DNA of 24,213 bases from Streptomyces katrae (GTDB lineage Bacteria; Actinomycetota; Actinomycetes; Streptomycetales; Streptomycetaceae): the NCBI RefSeq assembly GCF_000717655.1, contig NZ_JNZY01000061.1, forward strand, positions 1 through 24,213. The letters run 5' to 3'. A model generated the notes under the pieces. It was not told the origin of the DNA and ran no database searches. It was given only the letters and a program-made list of their open reading frames with translations. Each line of letters starts with the position of its first letter. Position 1 is the stretch's first letter. Positions 1 to 8,527 of this stretch are shown piece by piece. The position numbers and the translations under genes are program-made.

Positions 1-19
1 AGCGCCAACTGAACCAGCC

Positions 20-98
20 GCAGCGCACAGCCCGGTACCGAAATCGGCCTCCCCTTCCTTCCCCAGGGGAGGCCGAATCGTGCCGGGCTGTGCGCTGC
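20..98. repeat. Nested 79-nt inverted repeat (strong hairpin)
   Basis: Outer arms 20-38 and 80-98 pair at 18 of 19 positions, and the one exception is a G-T wobble. Inside them, arms 44-54 and 66-76 pair perfectly over 11 bases, around an 11-nt pyrimidine-rich loop. Only a small internal loop (39-43 and 77-79) separates the two stems. No run of T follows, so a classical intrinsic terminator is only one reading; actinobacterial terminators often lack the T run. A structured RNA, a bidirectional terminator for a gene left of the window, or a mobile-element end are alternatives. Confidence 0.75.
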
Positions 99-668
99 AA
101 TCTCCGCGGTACGAAACGGCTCCACCGTCGGGGAGGGGGAACCGTTTACGTATGCGGTTGGACACTTTCAGGCGTGGCCGTGGTGATGCCGCTTGTTACC
201 GGTGCGCGAGGCGGCCGAGGCCAGGGCCCAAGCCCACCCCGGCCCGCGCAGCACCATCCTCCCGCCCCACAGACGTCCACCGCATACCCCCTGAACTGGG
301 GTCCGGGAGCGGACTGGGCGCGGAAAGCGCCCCGCGTCGCGCCGCGCGATCGCCGTCCTGTGACCGCCCACCACAGCACCATGGAGCATCGCCTGACCTT
401 GGCGCTCACCCGGCGACAGCGCCACACCTGTTGCAACAGCTACCTTGGCACCCCGCGCGCTTGAGCTGCGCGAACCAGCTGATCTCTACCCCGAGCCACA
501 CCCCCCAGAGAACCCCTTGTGCCAGGCGTGCAAGGCCACGGCCGCGCTCCTCCTGCCTCATGTCTACTGGGGCAGCAGTGACGAGACGGCAGGGGGATCA
601 CTGACGGAAGCGACACAAGCAGGCGGCCCGTGCTTCAGCCCGGGAGCGGATCAGCCCCGAGGCCGGCT
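99..668. other. Gene-poor stretch, no supported gene
   Basis: Several open frames cross this stretch on both strands. Their translations are rich in Arg, Pro and Ala, lack recognisable domains and have no good ribosome binding sites. A frame over roughly 500-640 contains a Cys-x-x-Cys but has no start or context that would support a gene. I see nothing assignable. Confidence 0.5.
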
Positions 669-1178
669 CTACGGACTGACGCGGCCGATCTGCGCAAGGA
701 CGTCTTGAAGTCGGCGGACGGCATCCTCCGCCTCCGTGTATTCGTCAGGGCTCGGCAGGACAGTGCCGAAGGTGCCGCCACGGTCGGCAGGCAGTGCGCG
801 CCAGCTCAGGACCGGTTCGAGTGCGTTCAGAGCTCCGGAGAGAAACCAGGCCAGGCGGCCGTGAGTACGCGCGAGGGAGATGGCCAGGACGGCGAGCGTT
901 TCCCGCAGGTGTTCGAGCCGTTTCATACGCGGCAACGCTTCCTGGACGTCCGGCGGGCCGACAGCGTCAAGCAGGCCGGCCTCGGCCTCAAGAGCGAGTG
1001 CGGACTCGCTCGGGGCCACTTGCCACACCTGGTCTTGAATCTGCTGTTCCGCTTCCTCGGCGAGCACAGCGACGATCCTCCGCATGTCCATGCGGATCAC
1101 TCTAATGAACGGGTCCCACCGCCCGACACGGCCTCGTTCGATTTCCGACCGGACCTGACCTGAGTAGGCCGTGTCCAT
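669..1178 (-). CDS. Hypothetical helical protein
   Basis: This open frame of 169 residues has a plausible protein composition, mostly amphipathic helices rich in Ala, Leu and Glu, without the Arg/Pro-rich look of shadow frames. I do not recognise a family. There is no membrane segment or signal peptide. The start is uncertain: ATG at 1178 has no clear Shine-Dalgarno sequence, and in-frame ATGs at 1091 and 1085, just before MRRIVAVLAEE, would give a protein of about 140 residues. The upstream side faces a solitary IS630 end at 1242, so the original promoter or the 5' part of the gene may have been lost. That it is a real gene is likely but not certain. Confidence 0.5.
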   Translation of the reverse strand: MDTAYSGQVRSEIERGRVGRWDPFIRVIRMDMRRIVAVLAEEAEQQIQDQVWQVAPSESALALEAEAGLLDAVGPPDVQEALPRMKRLEHLRETLAVLAISLARTHGRLAWFLSGALNALEPVLSWRALPADRGGTFGTVLPSPDEYTEAEDAVRRLQDVLAQIGRVSP

Positions 1179-1241
1179 CTGATGCGCGGGAGTGGGGCCC
1201 GGTGGCCCAGTGCTCGAGGGGGGGCCGCCTGTTGCCTAGTA

Positions 1242-1310
1242 GTGCTGTGACCGGGAAGGTTTGCCGTGTTGCTCGTGTGCTGGTTGGAAATGCTTTCCCG
1301 GACCAGGCGT
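1242..1310 (+). mobile_element. Solitary IS630-family terminus
   Basis: From 1242 onward, directly after a TA dinucleotide (1240-1241), about 65 bases match the inverted sequence of the right end of the decayed IS630 element that finishes at 3411. The shared stretch includes gtgctgtgaccggg and, further in, gtgctggttggaaatg. In the + strand it would encode the first residues of the transposase (LVGNAFPDQ against LVGNDFSNQ in the other copy). Similarity then fades and no transposase body follows, so this is an orphan end left by deletion or by one-ended rearrangement. Confidence 0.7.
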
Positions 1311-1530
1311 CGTCGGCGGCCCGGCGCGGCAGCGGGAGGACCCACAGTTCTGGCACGACCTCGCGTCGTTCCCGCCCCAAGCCGTAGACGACGACCCCCA
1401 CGGAATGCCCCCTTTCCGGCCAGCGGGACCAGCCGGTCATGCGCGGACCTGACCACAGTTGGCGGCGGCGTCGCTCCGTTTGGCGTACGCCCTGGCGCCT
1501 GAGATCTCGTCCACAGCTAGCGTCTGTTCC
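1311..1530. other. Unassigned spacer
   Basis: This lies between the orphan IS630 end and the membrane-protein gene. A short + strand frame ending near 1450 (containing FWHDLASFPPQAVDDD) could be the tail of a lost gene, but it has no start and I cannot assign it. Confidence 0.35.
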
Positions 1531-2250
1531 ATGAGCGGGCTGAGAAGGCCGGGCGAGGGGCAGGAACACGCCCCGCTGCCCGACGAGATCCAGGCCAGAC
1601 TCGGGAAGCGCCTGGACGACGTCGCCAAGATCCTCGCCGGGACTCTGGTCACCGTAGCGGGCGTCATGACCGCTCTCGGGCTCACCAGCGACGTCGTATT
1701 CGTCGCGCTCAACAACGGCTCGTGGCCCATCTACGTGGCGTCGCTCTGCTCCATCCTGGCGATTGTCTGCAGCATCGTGGCGTTGCTGATGCGCCCCACG
1801 CGGCGGGGCAACTTGTGGGAGACCGCCGTGCTCATCCTCGGAGTGATCTTCTACATGGTTGCGCTGAGCGTGGCGGTGGTCGGTGCCGCGAAGGCGGCGG
1901 GCGGGAACGGGCGGCCGTCCATCATGGATGTCAGCCTGACGGGGCCCCGATCCGATCCGAGGCTGAGGTTCGGCGTGCATGCCGACGGCGTCGATACATG
2001 GGCCACCATCGAGGTGTACGCGTATGCCGTGGATGCGCACGGCGACCCTTTGAAGCCGCCGGTGGACTTCTTCCGCAGCAACCTCCGGCCCGATGACCGG
2101 GGCGTGATCGAGCACCGGGTCGACACACCGGTCACCATTCCGGCGAGGGCGTGGGGCATCGCTATCAACGCCGTGGCAGCCAACGGGTCGGACGATTGCG
2201 AGACGCGCGCGGAACGCGGACCCACATGCGCGGTGATCCAGCTGCGCTGA
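1531..2250 (+). CDS. Three-helix membrane protein, unknown function
   Basis: The predicted protein has 239 residues. A short cytosolic N-terminus (about 1-30) is followed by three hydrophobic segments at roughly 33-52, 62-84 and 93-118, then a soluble C-terminal domain of about 115 residues. That domain has an Ig- or beta-sandwich-like alternation (for example WATIEVYAYAVDA) and two cysteines near the end. The frame is open further upstream to 1459, but ATG 1531 begins the sequence that looks like protein, so I prefer it. No family is recognised. The layout suggests an envelope sensor or accessory protein, but that is inference. An IS630 element lies 30 bases downstream of the stop. Confidence 0.7.
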   Translation: MSGLRRPGEGQEHAPLPDEIQARLGKRLDDVAKILAGTLVTVAGVMTALGLTSDVVFVALNNGSWPIYVASLCSILAIVCSIVALLMRPTRRGNLWETAVLILGVIFYMVALSVAVVGAAKAAGGNGRPSIMDVSLTGPRSDPRLRFGVHADGVDTWATIEVYAYAVDAHGDPLKPPVDFFRSNLRPDDRGVIEHRVDTPVTIPARAWGIAINAVAANGSDDCETRAERGPTCAVIQLR

Positions 2251-2315
2251 CGTGCCACCGGCTGGGCGGCCGCAGGCCCAGTGCTGTGACCCGGAAGGTT
2301 CGCCAGGCTGAGCGG

Positions 2316-3384
2316 TCAGGGCGCGATGGGTAGTGGTCTGCCACCCCAGCGGATGCCTTTCTCGCTGCGGATGCGGGCGCGTTCCCCTCATTGGGCAGCG
2401 AGGACGTCGGGTCCGAAGTGCACTTCGATGGGGTTGGCCCAGGACGCGTAGGTCGGGGTGAAACACAGCTCGACATTGTTCCGGGCCCCCCACCTGCGGA
2501 TTCTCCAGTTCAGGTGGGCGGACAGGTTGTCGAGGATCACGTAGATCGGGGCGCCGTCCGGGCGGGCGGCCCGAATCGACCTCAACGCGGCCAGGCGCGA
2601 TCGATGCCCTTTCGGCGCCGGTTGATCTGCCACATCTGGTCGTCACCCACCCTCATCTGGTCGTCACCGACCGAGTAGCAGCCGTGGAAGTAGGTGACGC
2701 CGTGGGTGCGCCGGTAGGTGGCCGGCAGTCGGTCTGGCCGGCCCTGTTCCGCCCAGCAGGAGCCTGCGGTGGGGCGGATGCCCAGCGGTCCGCACTCGTC
2801 GAAGGCGAACGTGCGGTCCGGCCGCTCGTTGATCGCGTACTCGATCCGGGCCAGCTTTGCGTCGAAGTCCGGGTCCGGGGACTCCATCTGAAGGAGATCC
2901 CGCGGCGGGCCAGTAAGCACCGCAGGGCCTCGGCCGATCCGGACGGGCCGGGCAAGGTTCCTGCGCAGGTGATCGGCGAGCTTGCGGATGGACCAGCGGG
3001 TGAAAGGCTTGCCGAGCACGGTCGGGCGGGTGGTGGCCGTCCGAACGACGAAGTCCTCGTCATCACAGCTGAGCAGGCGGGGACGGCCTCCCGCCCAACG
3101 AGGGTTAAGGCATGCGAGCCCGATCGCGTTGAACTTGTGGATCACGTCACGGACGGTGTCCTCGTACGCCTGGACCAGCCGGGCTATAACCGGGACCGTG
3201 CTGCCGCAGCCGAGGCCAGCAGCATCATCGCCCGTCGAAACCGCACCGAGCTGGTGCTGCCTCTCCGGACGATGTGCTGGAGTTTCTGCCCCTCCTGCTC
3301 GGTCAGCCCGCGAACCCGAACCGGTTGCGCCACCGCCTCCCCATGCTGGTTGGAGAAGTCATTTCCAACCAGCACAACGAGCAA
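2316..3384 (-). pseudogene. IS630 transposase, multiply frameshifted and deleted
   Basis: The transposase reads in three pieces. An N-terminal piece (about 3384-3215) holds NDFSNQHGEAVAQPVRVRG and the start of the helix-turn-helix. A middle piece (about 3215-2595) carries the first catalytic Asp in FAFDECGPLGIRP. A C-terminal piece holds the second Asp (VILDNLSAH) and the Glu (SWANPIEVHFGP). Frameshifts lie near 3215 and 2595. After EVHFGP the reading jumps to DVLAAQ, which implies loss of some 40 codons, and a further shift precedes the original tail (RIRSEKGIRWGG) ending at 2316. An in-frame 21-bp duplication (2633-2647 and 2654-2668) repeats GDDQM. The order of the pieces and the DDE residues make the family clear; the enzyme cannot be functional. 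Confidence 0.85.
2633..2668. repeat. 15-bp direct repeat, 21-bp period, inside transposase
   Basis: The 15-mer catctggtcgtcacc occurs at 2633-2647 and again at 2654-2668. It adds seven codons to the dead transposase and looks like slippage or a local duplication. Confidence 0.8.
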
Positions 3385-3413
3385 CCCGGCGAACGTTCCC
3401 GGTCACAGCACTA

Positions 3414-4831
3414 GTGTCCTGCGCCGGAAATCTCAGGGTTAAGTCTGTAGCCTGTTGCCATGTCGCCGGGTCCTCGTGCCGTTGAAGTCCGCCTGTCCGA
3501 TGAGGAACGCGCGGAGTTGTCTCGTTGGGCGAGTGGGGCGGTGGCGCCGCGGTTCGCGGAGCGGGCGCGCATCGTGCTGGCGTGTGCGGGCGGGGCGCCG
3601 AACGCGCGGGTGGCGGTGGAGGTCGGCGTGACCGCCGCGACGGTGAGGAAATGGCGTGGGAAATTCGCCGCTGAGGGGATGGCCGGGCTCGAGGATGCCG
3701 CGCGCCTCGGCCGGCCGAAAGCCAATCTGGTTCTGAGCGAGGCCGAACGGGACCAGCTGATCCGGTGGGCCAGGCGCGCGAAGACCGCCCAGTACCTGGC
3801 GCTTCGCGCGAGGATCGTGCTGCGTTGCGCGGAAGGCGGGACGAACAAGCAGGCTGCGGCCGAGCTTGGTGTCGACACCTCGACCGTGGATCGCTGGCGC
3901 GGTCGTTTCATCGCTGACCGTTTGGACGGTCTGGCCGATGAGCCCAGGCCGGGCCGGCCGTCCTCGATTCTCCTCGACCAGGTCGAGGACGTGATCGTGG
4001 CGACGCTGGAGTCCACTCCGGGCCGGGACACCCACTGGTCACGGGCCTCGATGGCCGCCCGCACCGGGCTGTCGAAATCGACGGTCGGCCGGATCTGGAA
4101 GCGGTTCGATCTCAAGCCGCACCTGCAGGATTCCTTCAAGCTGTCCACCGATCCGCAGTTCGTCGACAAGGTCGTCGACGTCGTCGGGCTCTACCACAAT
4201 CCGCCGGAACGGGCAGTGGTGTTATGCGTGGATGAGAAGAGCCAGATCCAGGCGCTGGACCGTTCACAGCCGGTGCTGCCGATGATGCCGGGCATGCCCG
4301 AACGACGCACCCACGACTACCTGCGGCACGGCATCACGAGCCTCTTCGCCGCGTTCAACGTCGCCGACGGAACCGTCATCAGCGAACTCCACCGCCGCCA
4401 TCGCGCGATCGAGTTCAAGAAGTTCCTGGTCACCATAGACAAAGCCGTGCCCCGCGAGCTCGACGTGCACCTGGTCTGCGACAACTACGCCACCCACAAC
4501 ACTTCTGAGATCAAGACGTGGCTGGCCAGGCACCCCCGCTTCCACGTCCACTTCACGCCCACAGGCTCCTCCTGGATCAACCAGGTCGAGCGGTGGTTCG
4601 GTCTGCTGACCGACAAGCTCATCCGCCGCGGAGTCCACACCTCGGTGAAAGCACTGGAAGACGACATCCGGGCCTGGATCGAGACCTGGAACGAGGACCC
4701 GAAACCCTTTACCTGGACGAAGACCGCCGACGAGATCCTCAAGTCCCTCGCCGACTACCTCACCAAGATCACCCCATCCGACCCGAGCAACCAGGCGCAG
4801 ACTTAGCCCTGAGATTTCCGGCGCAGAACAC
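3414..4831 (+). mobile_element. Intact IS630-family insertion sequence
   Basis: The left end (3414-3443) and right end (4802-4831) are inverted repeats of about 30 bases sharing ctgcgccggaaatctcaggg, with two or three differences. TA dinucleotides at 3412-3413 and 4832-4833 are the expected IS630 target duplication. The element is 1418 bp long and carries one full-length transposase. Its left TA is also the TA bordering the decayed IS630 element, so it inserted into the edge of an earlier insertion. Confidence 0.93.
3460..4806 (+). CDS. IS630-family transposase, full length
   Basis: This 448-residue DDE transposase is expected to bind the element's terminal repeats and cut and paste at TA. 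Its N-terminus has two helix-turn-helix units, about residues 8-70 and 87-150. The second repeats the pattern of the first ([12 protein letters not shown], then [12 protein letters not shown]). The catalytic domain shows Asp258 in CVDEKSQ, Asp341 in VCDNYATHN and Glu377 in INQVERWFG. The last two are separated by 35 residues, as in IS630/Tc1-type enzymes. There is no frameshift and both ends of the element are present, so it may still be active. ATG 3460 lies 46 bases inside the left end. It shares no close sequence with the decayed IS630 enzyme next door, so the two are different subgroups. Confidence 0.93.
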   Translation: MSPGPRAVEVRLSDEERAELSRWASGAVAPRFAERARIVLACAGGAPNARVAVEVGVTAATVRKWRGKFAAEGMAGLEDAARLGRPKANLVLSEAERDQLIRWARRAKTAQYLALRARIVLRCAEGGTNKQAAAELGVDTSTVDRWRGRFIADRLDGLADEPRPGRPSSILLDQVEDVIVATLESTPGRDTHWSRASMAARTGLSKSTVGRIWKRFDLKPHLQDSFKLSTDPQFVDKVVDVVGLYHNPPERAVVLCVDEKSQIQALDRSQPVLPMMPGMPERRTHDYLRHGITSLFAAFNVADGTVISELHRRHRAIEFKKFLVTIDKAVPRELDVHLVCDNYATHNTSEIKTWLARHPRFHVHFTPTGSSWINQVERWFGLLTDKLIRRGVHTSVKALEDDIRAWIETWNEDPKPFTWTKTADEILKSLADYLTKITPSDPSNQAQT

Positions 4832-6387
4832 TAGCTTTTCTGCAGGGTGCGGGTGACACCCGCGATGACGGCGGTCGTCAGCACCCAGCCGAAGGCGATC
4901 AGCAGGTAGGCCAGCCACTCGAGGCTGCCGTTCGACCAGTACCAGGCCGTGCGCTGGCCCAGACCACCGATGGGGATCAAGAGGTCAAGTGTGTAGACAA
5001 GGGGCTGGAAGGGGGCGCCCTCGCCTTGTTTGACAGGGTTGGGCGAGCGAGTGCCGAAGGACAGCGTGCCCAGCAATGTCAGCGCGAGGAGCCAGACGCC
5101 GGCCAGCCAGGGGCGGTAGCCGTATCCGACGGTCGCGTCGAGCAGGCGCCCCCACAAGCGCGCAGCCGGGGGCAGAATCTGACGCCGATGGCGCTGTTTG
5201 GCCAGGAGCACGCGGCGGGCGTCGTCGTCGTGGCCGGCCTTCCGGTACCAGCTCGCCAACTGCTCATAGGGCTGGGGGTTGTAGCCCGGGCTGCGTCGTA
5301 TCCACGCCACGCGGCGGGCCACGGAGTCCCGCCGTCCCACTGCCTCCCGCCGCTCGCCCGCCTCATCCACCTTGATGGAGCCGTAGACGAAGCCGTCCAG
5401 CTCCACCACCTCCGGCCAGCTGCAGTCGCTGTCGTGGAGGTAGGAGACTTGCGCGCCCCGCAGGTCCACGGCGGCGGACGGTTGCCGGGCGAGGGTGAAG
5501 TCGAAGTCGACGGCCTGCATCAGTAGGGCGACCAATGACGGGCCGTGGCCGTCGGGCGGCCCGTTCAGGACGGCTCCTTCAAAGGTCAGATTGTCCGAGA
5601 TCCGGGCACCCCGCAGCCGTACGGTCCCGTTCGCGACGAACCCGTCGGAGAAGTCGAGCGTCGAAGCCACGGCGTTGTCCAGGGCGAGCGCCACCCCGCG
5701 CCGGCCGGACCGTTCCAGTAGAGCGCCCCGCATGTGCAGTCCGCCCGGCAGTTGTGCCCCCATGAGACGGACTTCACCGTGCGCGACGAATCCGTCCTCG
5801 CAGTAGACGCCGCCCTCCGCGACGAGTCCGCCGGCGGACACGGCCCATTCCTCGGGTGCGGTGATCTCGGCGCCGCTGAGGTTCACGGCGCCGCTCACGT
5901 GGGCGTTGATGAGCGACAAGGCGGTGACCCGGCGGTGGAAGGGCGAGGCAGAGCCATCTCCCAGGCGGGAGCGCCGCATGTCGAGGCGTCCCTCGATGCG
6001 GATCAAACCGGCTTCCACGCCCGGTACTCGGCTGCCCACGATTGCAATCGACCGGGCCGACGCTCCGGAGAGGTCCACGCCCTCCTCGAACCAGCAGTCC
6101 TCCAGCCAGAGAGTGTGAGCGATCTGCGCGCCAGCCAGGTTGAGGTGCCCGGATATCCGCGCTCCGGCGAGCCTCAGGCAGGCGACGGCGCCCGTCTGCA
6201 CGGTGTTCGCGCCCTGGAGGAGCGCCACGATCACGGCGGCCCGAACCGTCCGCCCGGGGCCCCACTGCCCACCCTCGGAGACACGGTCGTCCTCGGGCAC
6301 GCCCGTGCGCAGGTCCACGCGGGATCCCTCGGGGAACAGATCCCACAGCTCACGCTCGGGCGAAGTCAACTGGTCGTAGGAGAGCAC
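4831..6387 (-). CDS. Pentapeptide-like membrane protein ('membrane-associated oxidoreductase' type)
   Basis: This 518-residue protein belongs to a Streptomyces paralogue family often labelled membrane-associated oxidoreductase; I see no redox motif that supports that name. Residues of about 60-340 are a right-handed beta-helix-like run of pentapeptide-style repeats (LRLAGARISGHLNLAGAQI, then AVNLSGAEI, VRLRGARIS, VDLRGAQVS). A conserved linker (YNPQPYEQLASWYRKAGHD, about 367-385) precedes a basic helix and two membrane segments near 427-445 and 490-510. The start is GTG 6387 and has no strong ribosome binding site. The stop TAG (4831-4833) is built from the TA target plus the last base of the IS630 element, so the original C-terminus may have been slightly longer. 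The length looks near normal. Confidence 0.82.
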   Translation of the reverse strand: MLSYDQLTSPERELWDLFPEGSRVDLRTGVPEDDRVSEGGQWGPGRTVRAAVIVALLQGANTVQTGAVACLRLAGARISGHLNLAGAQIAHTLWLEDCWFEEGVDLSGASARSIAIVGSRVPGVEAGLIRIEGRLDMRRSRLGDGSASPFHRRVTALSLINAHVSGAVNLSGAEITAPEEWAVSAGGLVAEGGVYCEDGFVAHGEVRLMGAQLPGGLHMRGALLERSGRRGVALALDNAVASTLDFSDGFVANGTVRLRGARISDNLTFEGAVLNGPPDGHGPSLVALLMQAVDFDFTLARQPSAAVDLRGAQVSYLHDSDCSWPEVVELDGFVYGSIKVDEAGERREAVGRRDSVARRVAWIRRSPGYNPQPYEQLASWYRKAGHDDDARRVLLAKQRHRRQILPPAARLWGRLLDATVGYGYRPWLAGVWLLALTLLGTLSFGTRSPNPVKQGEGAPFQPLVYTLDLLIPIGGLGQRTAWYWSNGSLEWLAYLLIAFGWVLTTAVIAGVTRTLQKS

Positions 6388-6723
6388 TTATGCAGAGTAG
6401 TGATCTTCCTCCGCACCCGCCTGCCTTATTGCGCACGGATCGGTGGGCGGCTCATTCTGTTAGGAGTTCCAAGCAAGAGCAGGGCGCTCGTGTTGGTGCC
6501 CAGGCTCACCAGGACAGCTCGCTCGCCGCTGCCTCGAGCCTGGCGGTCAGCGGCGCGAGATGGCTCCTGCGCCCTGAGCAGACGAAGCCTGCACAGGCGA
6601 GTGCGGCGAAGAGCATCGCACCTGCGCCGACCTGTCATCGCCTTGCTTCCCGCGCCCGGGGATGGCCCCGATGGGTGTCAGGAGCTGCGTGACAGCGCTG
6701 GGCTGTGGCCGGCCGTCGGTGGA
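6388..6723. other. Intergenic stretch, possible short remnant
   Basis: There is no full gene here. A minus-strand frame at 6506-6616 (36 codons, from ATG 6616) has high third-position G+C and a hydrophobic start (MLFAALACAGFVCSGRR), which could be a decayed small membrane protein. No ribosome binding site or homologue is apparent, so I do not call it a gene. Confidence 0.3.
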
Positions 6724-7017
6724 TCAGGGGTGGAGGATGCCCAGGACGACGGCGAGTGCTGCCGCCAGGCCGATGTGGGCGATGGCGAGGAACATCCACT
6801 CGAGTCTGCTCATGCGCCACTGGTTACGGGTCAGCAGCCGCCACTCGTACACCACGGCCCCGGCCCCGATGGCGAACAGCGGCCCCCAGAGCAAGGCCCA
6901 CCACGACCAGATACCGCCGAAGTTGAGTACGGCGTTGACCGCGCCGAAGAGCAGTACGGTCACAGACCATCCCGGCTTCTGCTTCTCCTCCTGCATGGAG
7001 TACGAGGGGTTACTCAT
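6724..7017 (-). CDS. Small three-helix membrane protein
   Basis: The 97-residue protein starts MSNPSYSMQEEKQKPGW and then shows three hydrophobic segments, about 18-36, 40-57 and 76-95. The middle one is Trp-rich (IWSWWALLWGPL). ATG 7017 is preceded by gagagg about ten bases upstream. The first ATG of a local atgagtcatgag duplication would run straight into a stop, so the second is the start. The family is not recognised; such proteins are common in Streptomyces and usually annotated hypothetical. It lies 172 bases downstream of the lipoprotein gene on the same strand and could be co-transcribed with it. Confidence 0.7.
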   Translation of the reverse strand: MSNPSYSMQEEKQKPGWSVTVLLFGAVNAVLNFGGIWSWWALLWGPLFAIGAGAVVYEWRLLTRNQWRMSRLEWMFLAIAHIGLAAALAVVLGILHP

Positions 7018-7189
7018 GACTCATGACCTCTCGGGCTGTGACGGTGAACGATGCAGGGCTTGCGCCGCAGCCCTACCGGTGGCGCACCCCCTTTCACAGA
7101 GCTGGGCTTGCCGGTTACAGGTAGGACATCTGGCTCGGTCACCGACCGCTCCTGCAAAGTCTCCAGCCGCTTCCGGTGCCGGGCGGGTG

Positions 7190-7729
7190 TCAGCCTTCGT
7201 CGCCGTCGAGCTGGTGGGCACTCAGCTGGATCATGCTGCTGCCCTCGGGAACCTTGGGCATCTCCGCGCCGCCGGGCAGGCTGGAGGCCAGCATGCTCCA
7301 GCCGGACTTCCGGTAGGTGAGGACGTTGCCTTCCACCTGTGCCGGCTTCCAGCCCGCACGCTCCAGTTCTGCTCCCAACTTGGGAAGAGCCTGCTCGGCC
7401 TCCGCGGATTTCACGACGGCGAGCCAGTCGACCATGTCCGGGCGCTTCACGCCGTTGCGTTCGGAGGTGGTCATCCCCTGAGCGGGATCCAGGCCCGCCT
7501 TGGTGAGGGCCTTGCGGAGATCCCCGTCCACGGCGTCCCGGCCGAGGACCGAGCCGCCCTTCCCCGGGTCCGCCTTCCCGGCACCCGATCCGGATCCCGA
7601 GGACGAGCCCGGGCCCGCCGGCTTCGGGCCGGCCTCCCCACCGGAGCTGCTGCATCCCGCGAGCGCCAGGAACGCCGCAATGGCCAGCGCGGTAGCGGCC
7701 GCAGCCGAAGACCTCGTGCGTACGTGCAT
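7190..7729 (-). CDS. Secreted lipoprotein, unknown function
   Basis: The 179-residue protein starts at ATG 7729, with ggggg about eight bases upstream. It has a type II signal peptide: basic N-terminus MHVRTR, hydrophobic stretch, and lipobox LALAGC with the acylated cysteine at position 26. A Ser/Gly/Pro-rich linker (27-58) leads into a globular domain of about 120 residues that has no motif I can name. It should be anchored to the outer face of the cell membrane. The same frame stays open upstream to 7984, but that extension lacks coding character and would bury the signal peptide. A substrate-binding role is possible but unsupported. Confidence 0.82.
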   Translation of the reverse strand: MHVRTRSSAAAATALAIAAFLALAGCSSSGGEAGPKPAGPGSSSGSGSGAGKADPGKGGSVLGRDAVDGDLRKALTKAGLDPAQGMTTSERNGVKRPDMVDWLAVVKSAEAEQALPKLGAELERAGWKPAQVEGNVLTYRKSGWSMLASSLPGGAEMPKVPEGSSMIQLSAHQLDGDEG

Positions 7730-8039
7730 GTAAAACCCCCAACCCCCGGTGATCAAAATGGAATTCTCGCACGCATGGACCATTAGGCGGACTGGGTTTC
7801 GCGTGCGGGCCGCAGCCCGGGTATACCCGGAACAGGACGCGCCACAAGGCCTGACCGTCCAGCTGCGCCCCAGCGCCGGACAGGCGCCGCGACAGCCGAA
7901 CCCGCGCGGTACGCCGGGAAGCACTGTGACGTGCAGGCGCATACAGCGTTGTCCCCGGCATGGACGAGACACCCTCGAGAACACCGACCAGAGCGAGGAT
8001 ATCCGCCGGGCCGCAGGCGAGATGCGGTTCCGGATCGGC
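7730..8039. other. Spacer upstream of lipoprotein and IS5 remnant
   Basis: It presumably holds the lipoprotein promoter and the lost 5' part of the IS5-type element. I could not pick a convincing promoter or terminal repeat. Confidence 0.3.
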
Positions 8040-8515
8040 TCCCGCCTCGCAAAAAGATCGTCGGCAGGAAGCGGAGCATCGTTACCGACACACTCGGCCT
8101 TCTCCTCGCCGTGCTGGTCACCGCGGCCAGCGTGCAGGACTCCGTCGCCGGCACCCGACTCCTAGACCAGGTCGCCGCCGAACATCCCCGCGTCCGCAAG
8201 GTCTGGGTCGACGGCGGCTACCGCCAGCACCTCGTCGAGCACGCGGCTGCCCTCGGCATCGACATGGAGATCACCGCCCGCACCCCGGGGACCAGGGGCT
8301 TCACCCCGATTCCCAAACGATGGGCGGTTGAGCGGACCTACGGCTGGCTCATGCTCCACCGGCGCCTGGCCCGCGACTACGAGGCCCTGCCCGCCCGCTC
8401 CGAAGCCGTGATCCACATCGCCATGACCGAGCTCATGGCCCGCCGCCTCACCAGCGAGAACGCCATCTCCTGGCGCGACCCGAAGAAGCCCACCAAACAG
8501 ACCAACCCGGGATGA
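8040..8515 (+). pseudogene. IS5-family transposase, C-terminal remnant
   Basis: From about residue GRKRSIVTDTLGL onward this matches the catalytic half of IS5-type transposases. It has the second catalytic Asp in VWVDGGYR, the C-terminal block with the catalytic Glu in KRWAVERTYGWLM, and the usual tail (HRRLARDYEALPARSEAV). The N-terminal half, including the first Asp, is absent. Sequence before 8040 is not in phase and does not resemble the family, so the element has been truncated on its 5' side. No terminal repeats are visible on that side. Confidence 0.85.
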
Positions 8516-8527
8516 AACATCGGACGA

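Larger units (their letters stand above)
2281..3411 (-). mobile_element. Decayed IS630-family element
   Basis: The left end (2281, gtgctgtgacc) and the right end (3411, read inverted gtgctgtgaccggg) form imperfect terminal repeats of about 25 bases. The right end is followed by TA (3412-3413), the usual IS630 target. The left flank is CA, so the target duplication has been altered or lost. The element is about 1.13 kb and carries one broken transposase on the minus strand. A second IS630 element is inserted exactly at its right-hand TA. Confidence 0.85.

Noticed and set aside
1102..2646. Minus-strand open frame of 514 codons
   Set aside because: It runs antisense across the membrane-protein gene and both IS630 ends. 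The composition is Arg/Pro/His-rich with no domain; it is open only because of high G+C.
7021..7221. Minus-strand 66-codon frame with several cysteines
   Set aside because: It overlaps the end of the lipoprotein gene, has no ribosome binding site, and its cysteine spacing matches no zinc-binding family I know.
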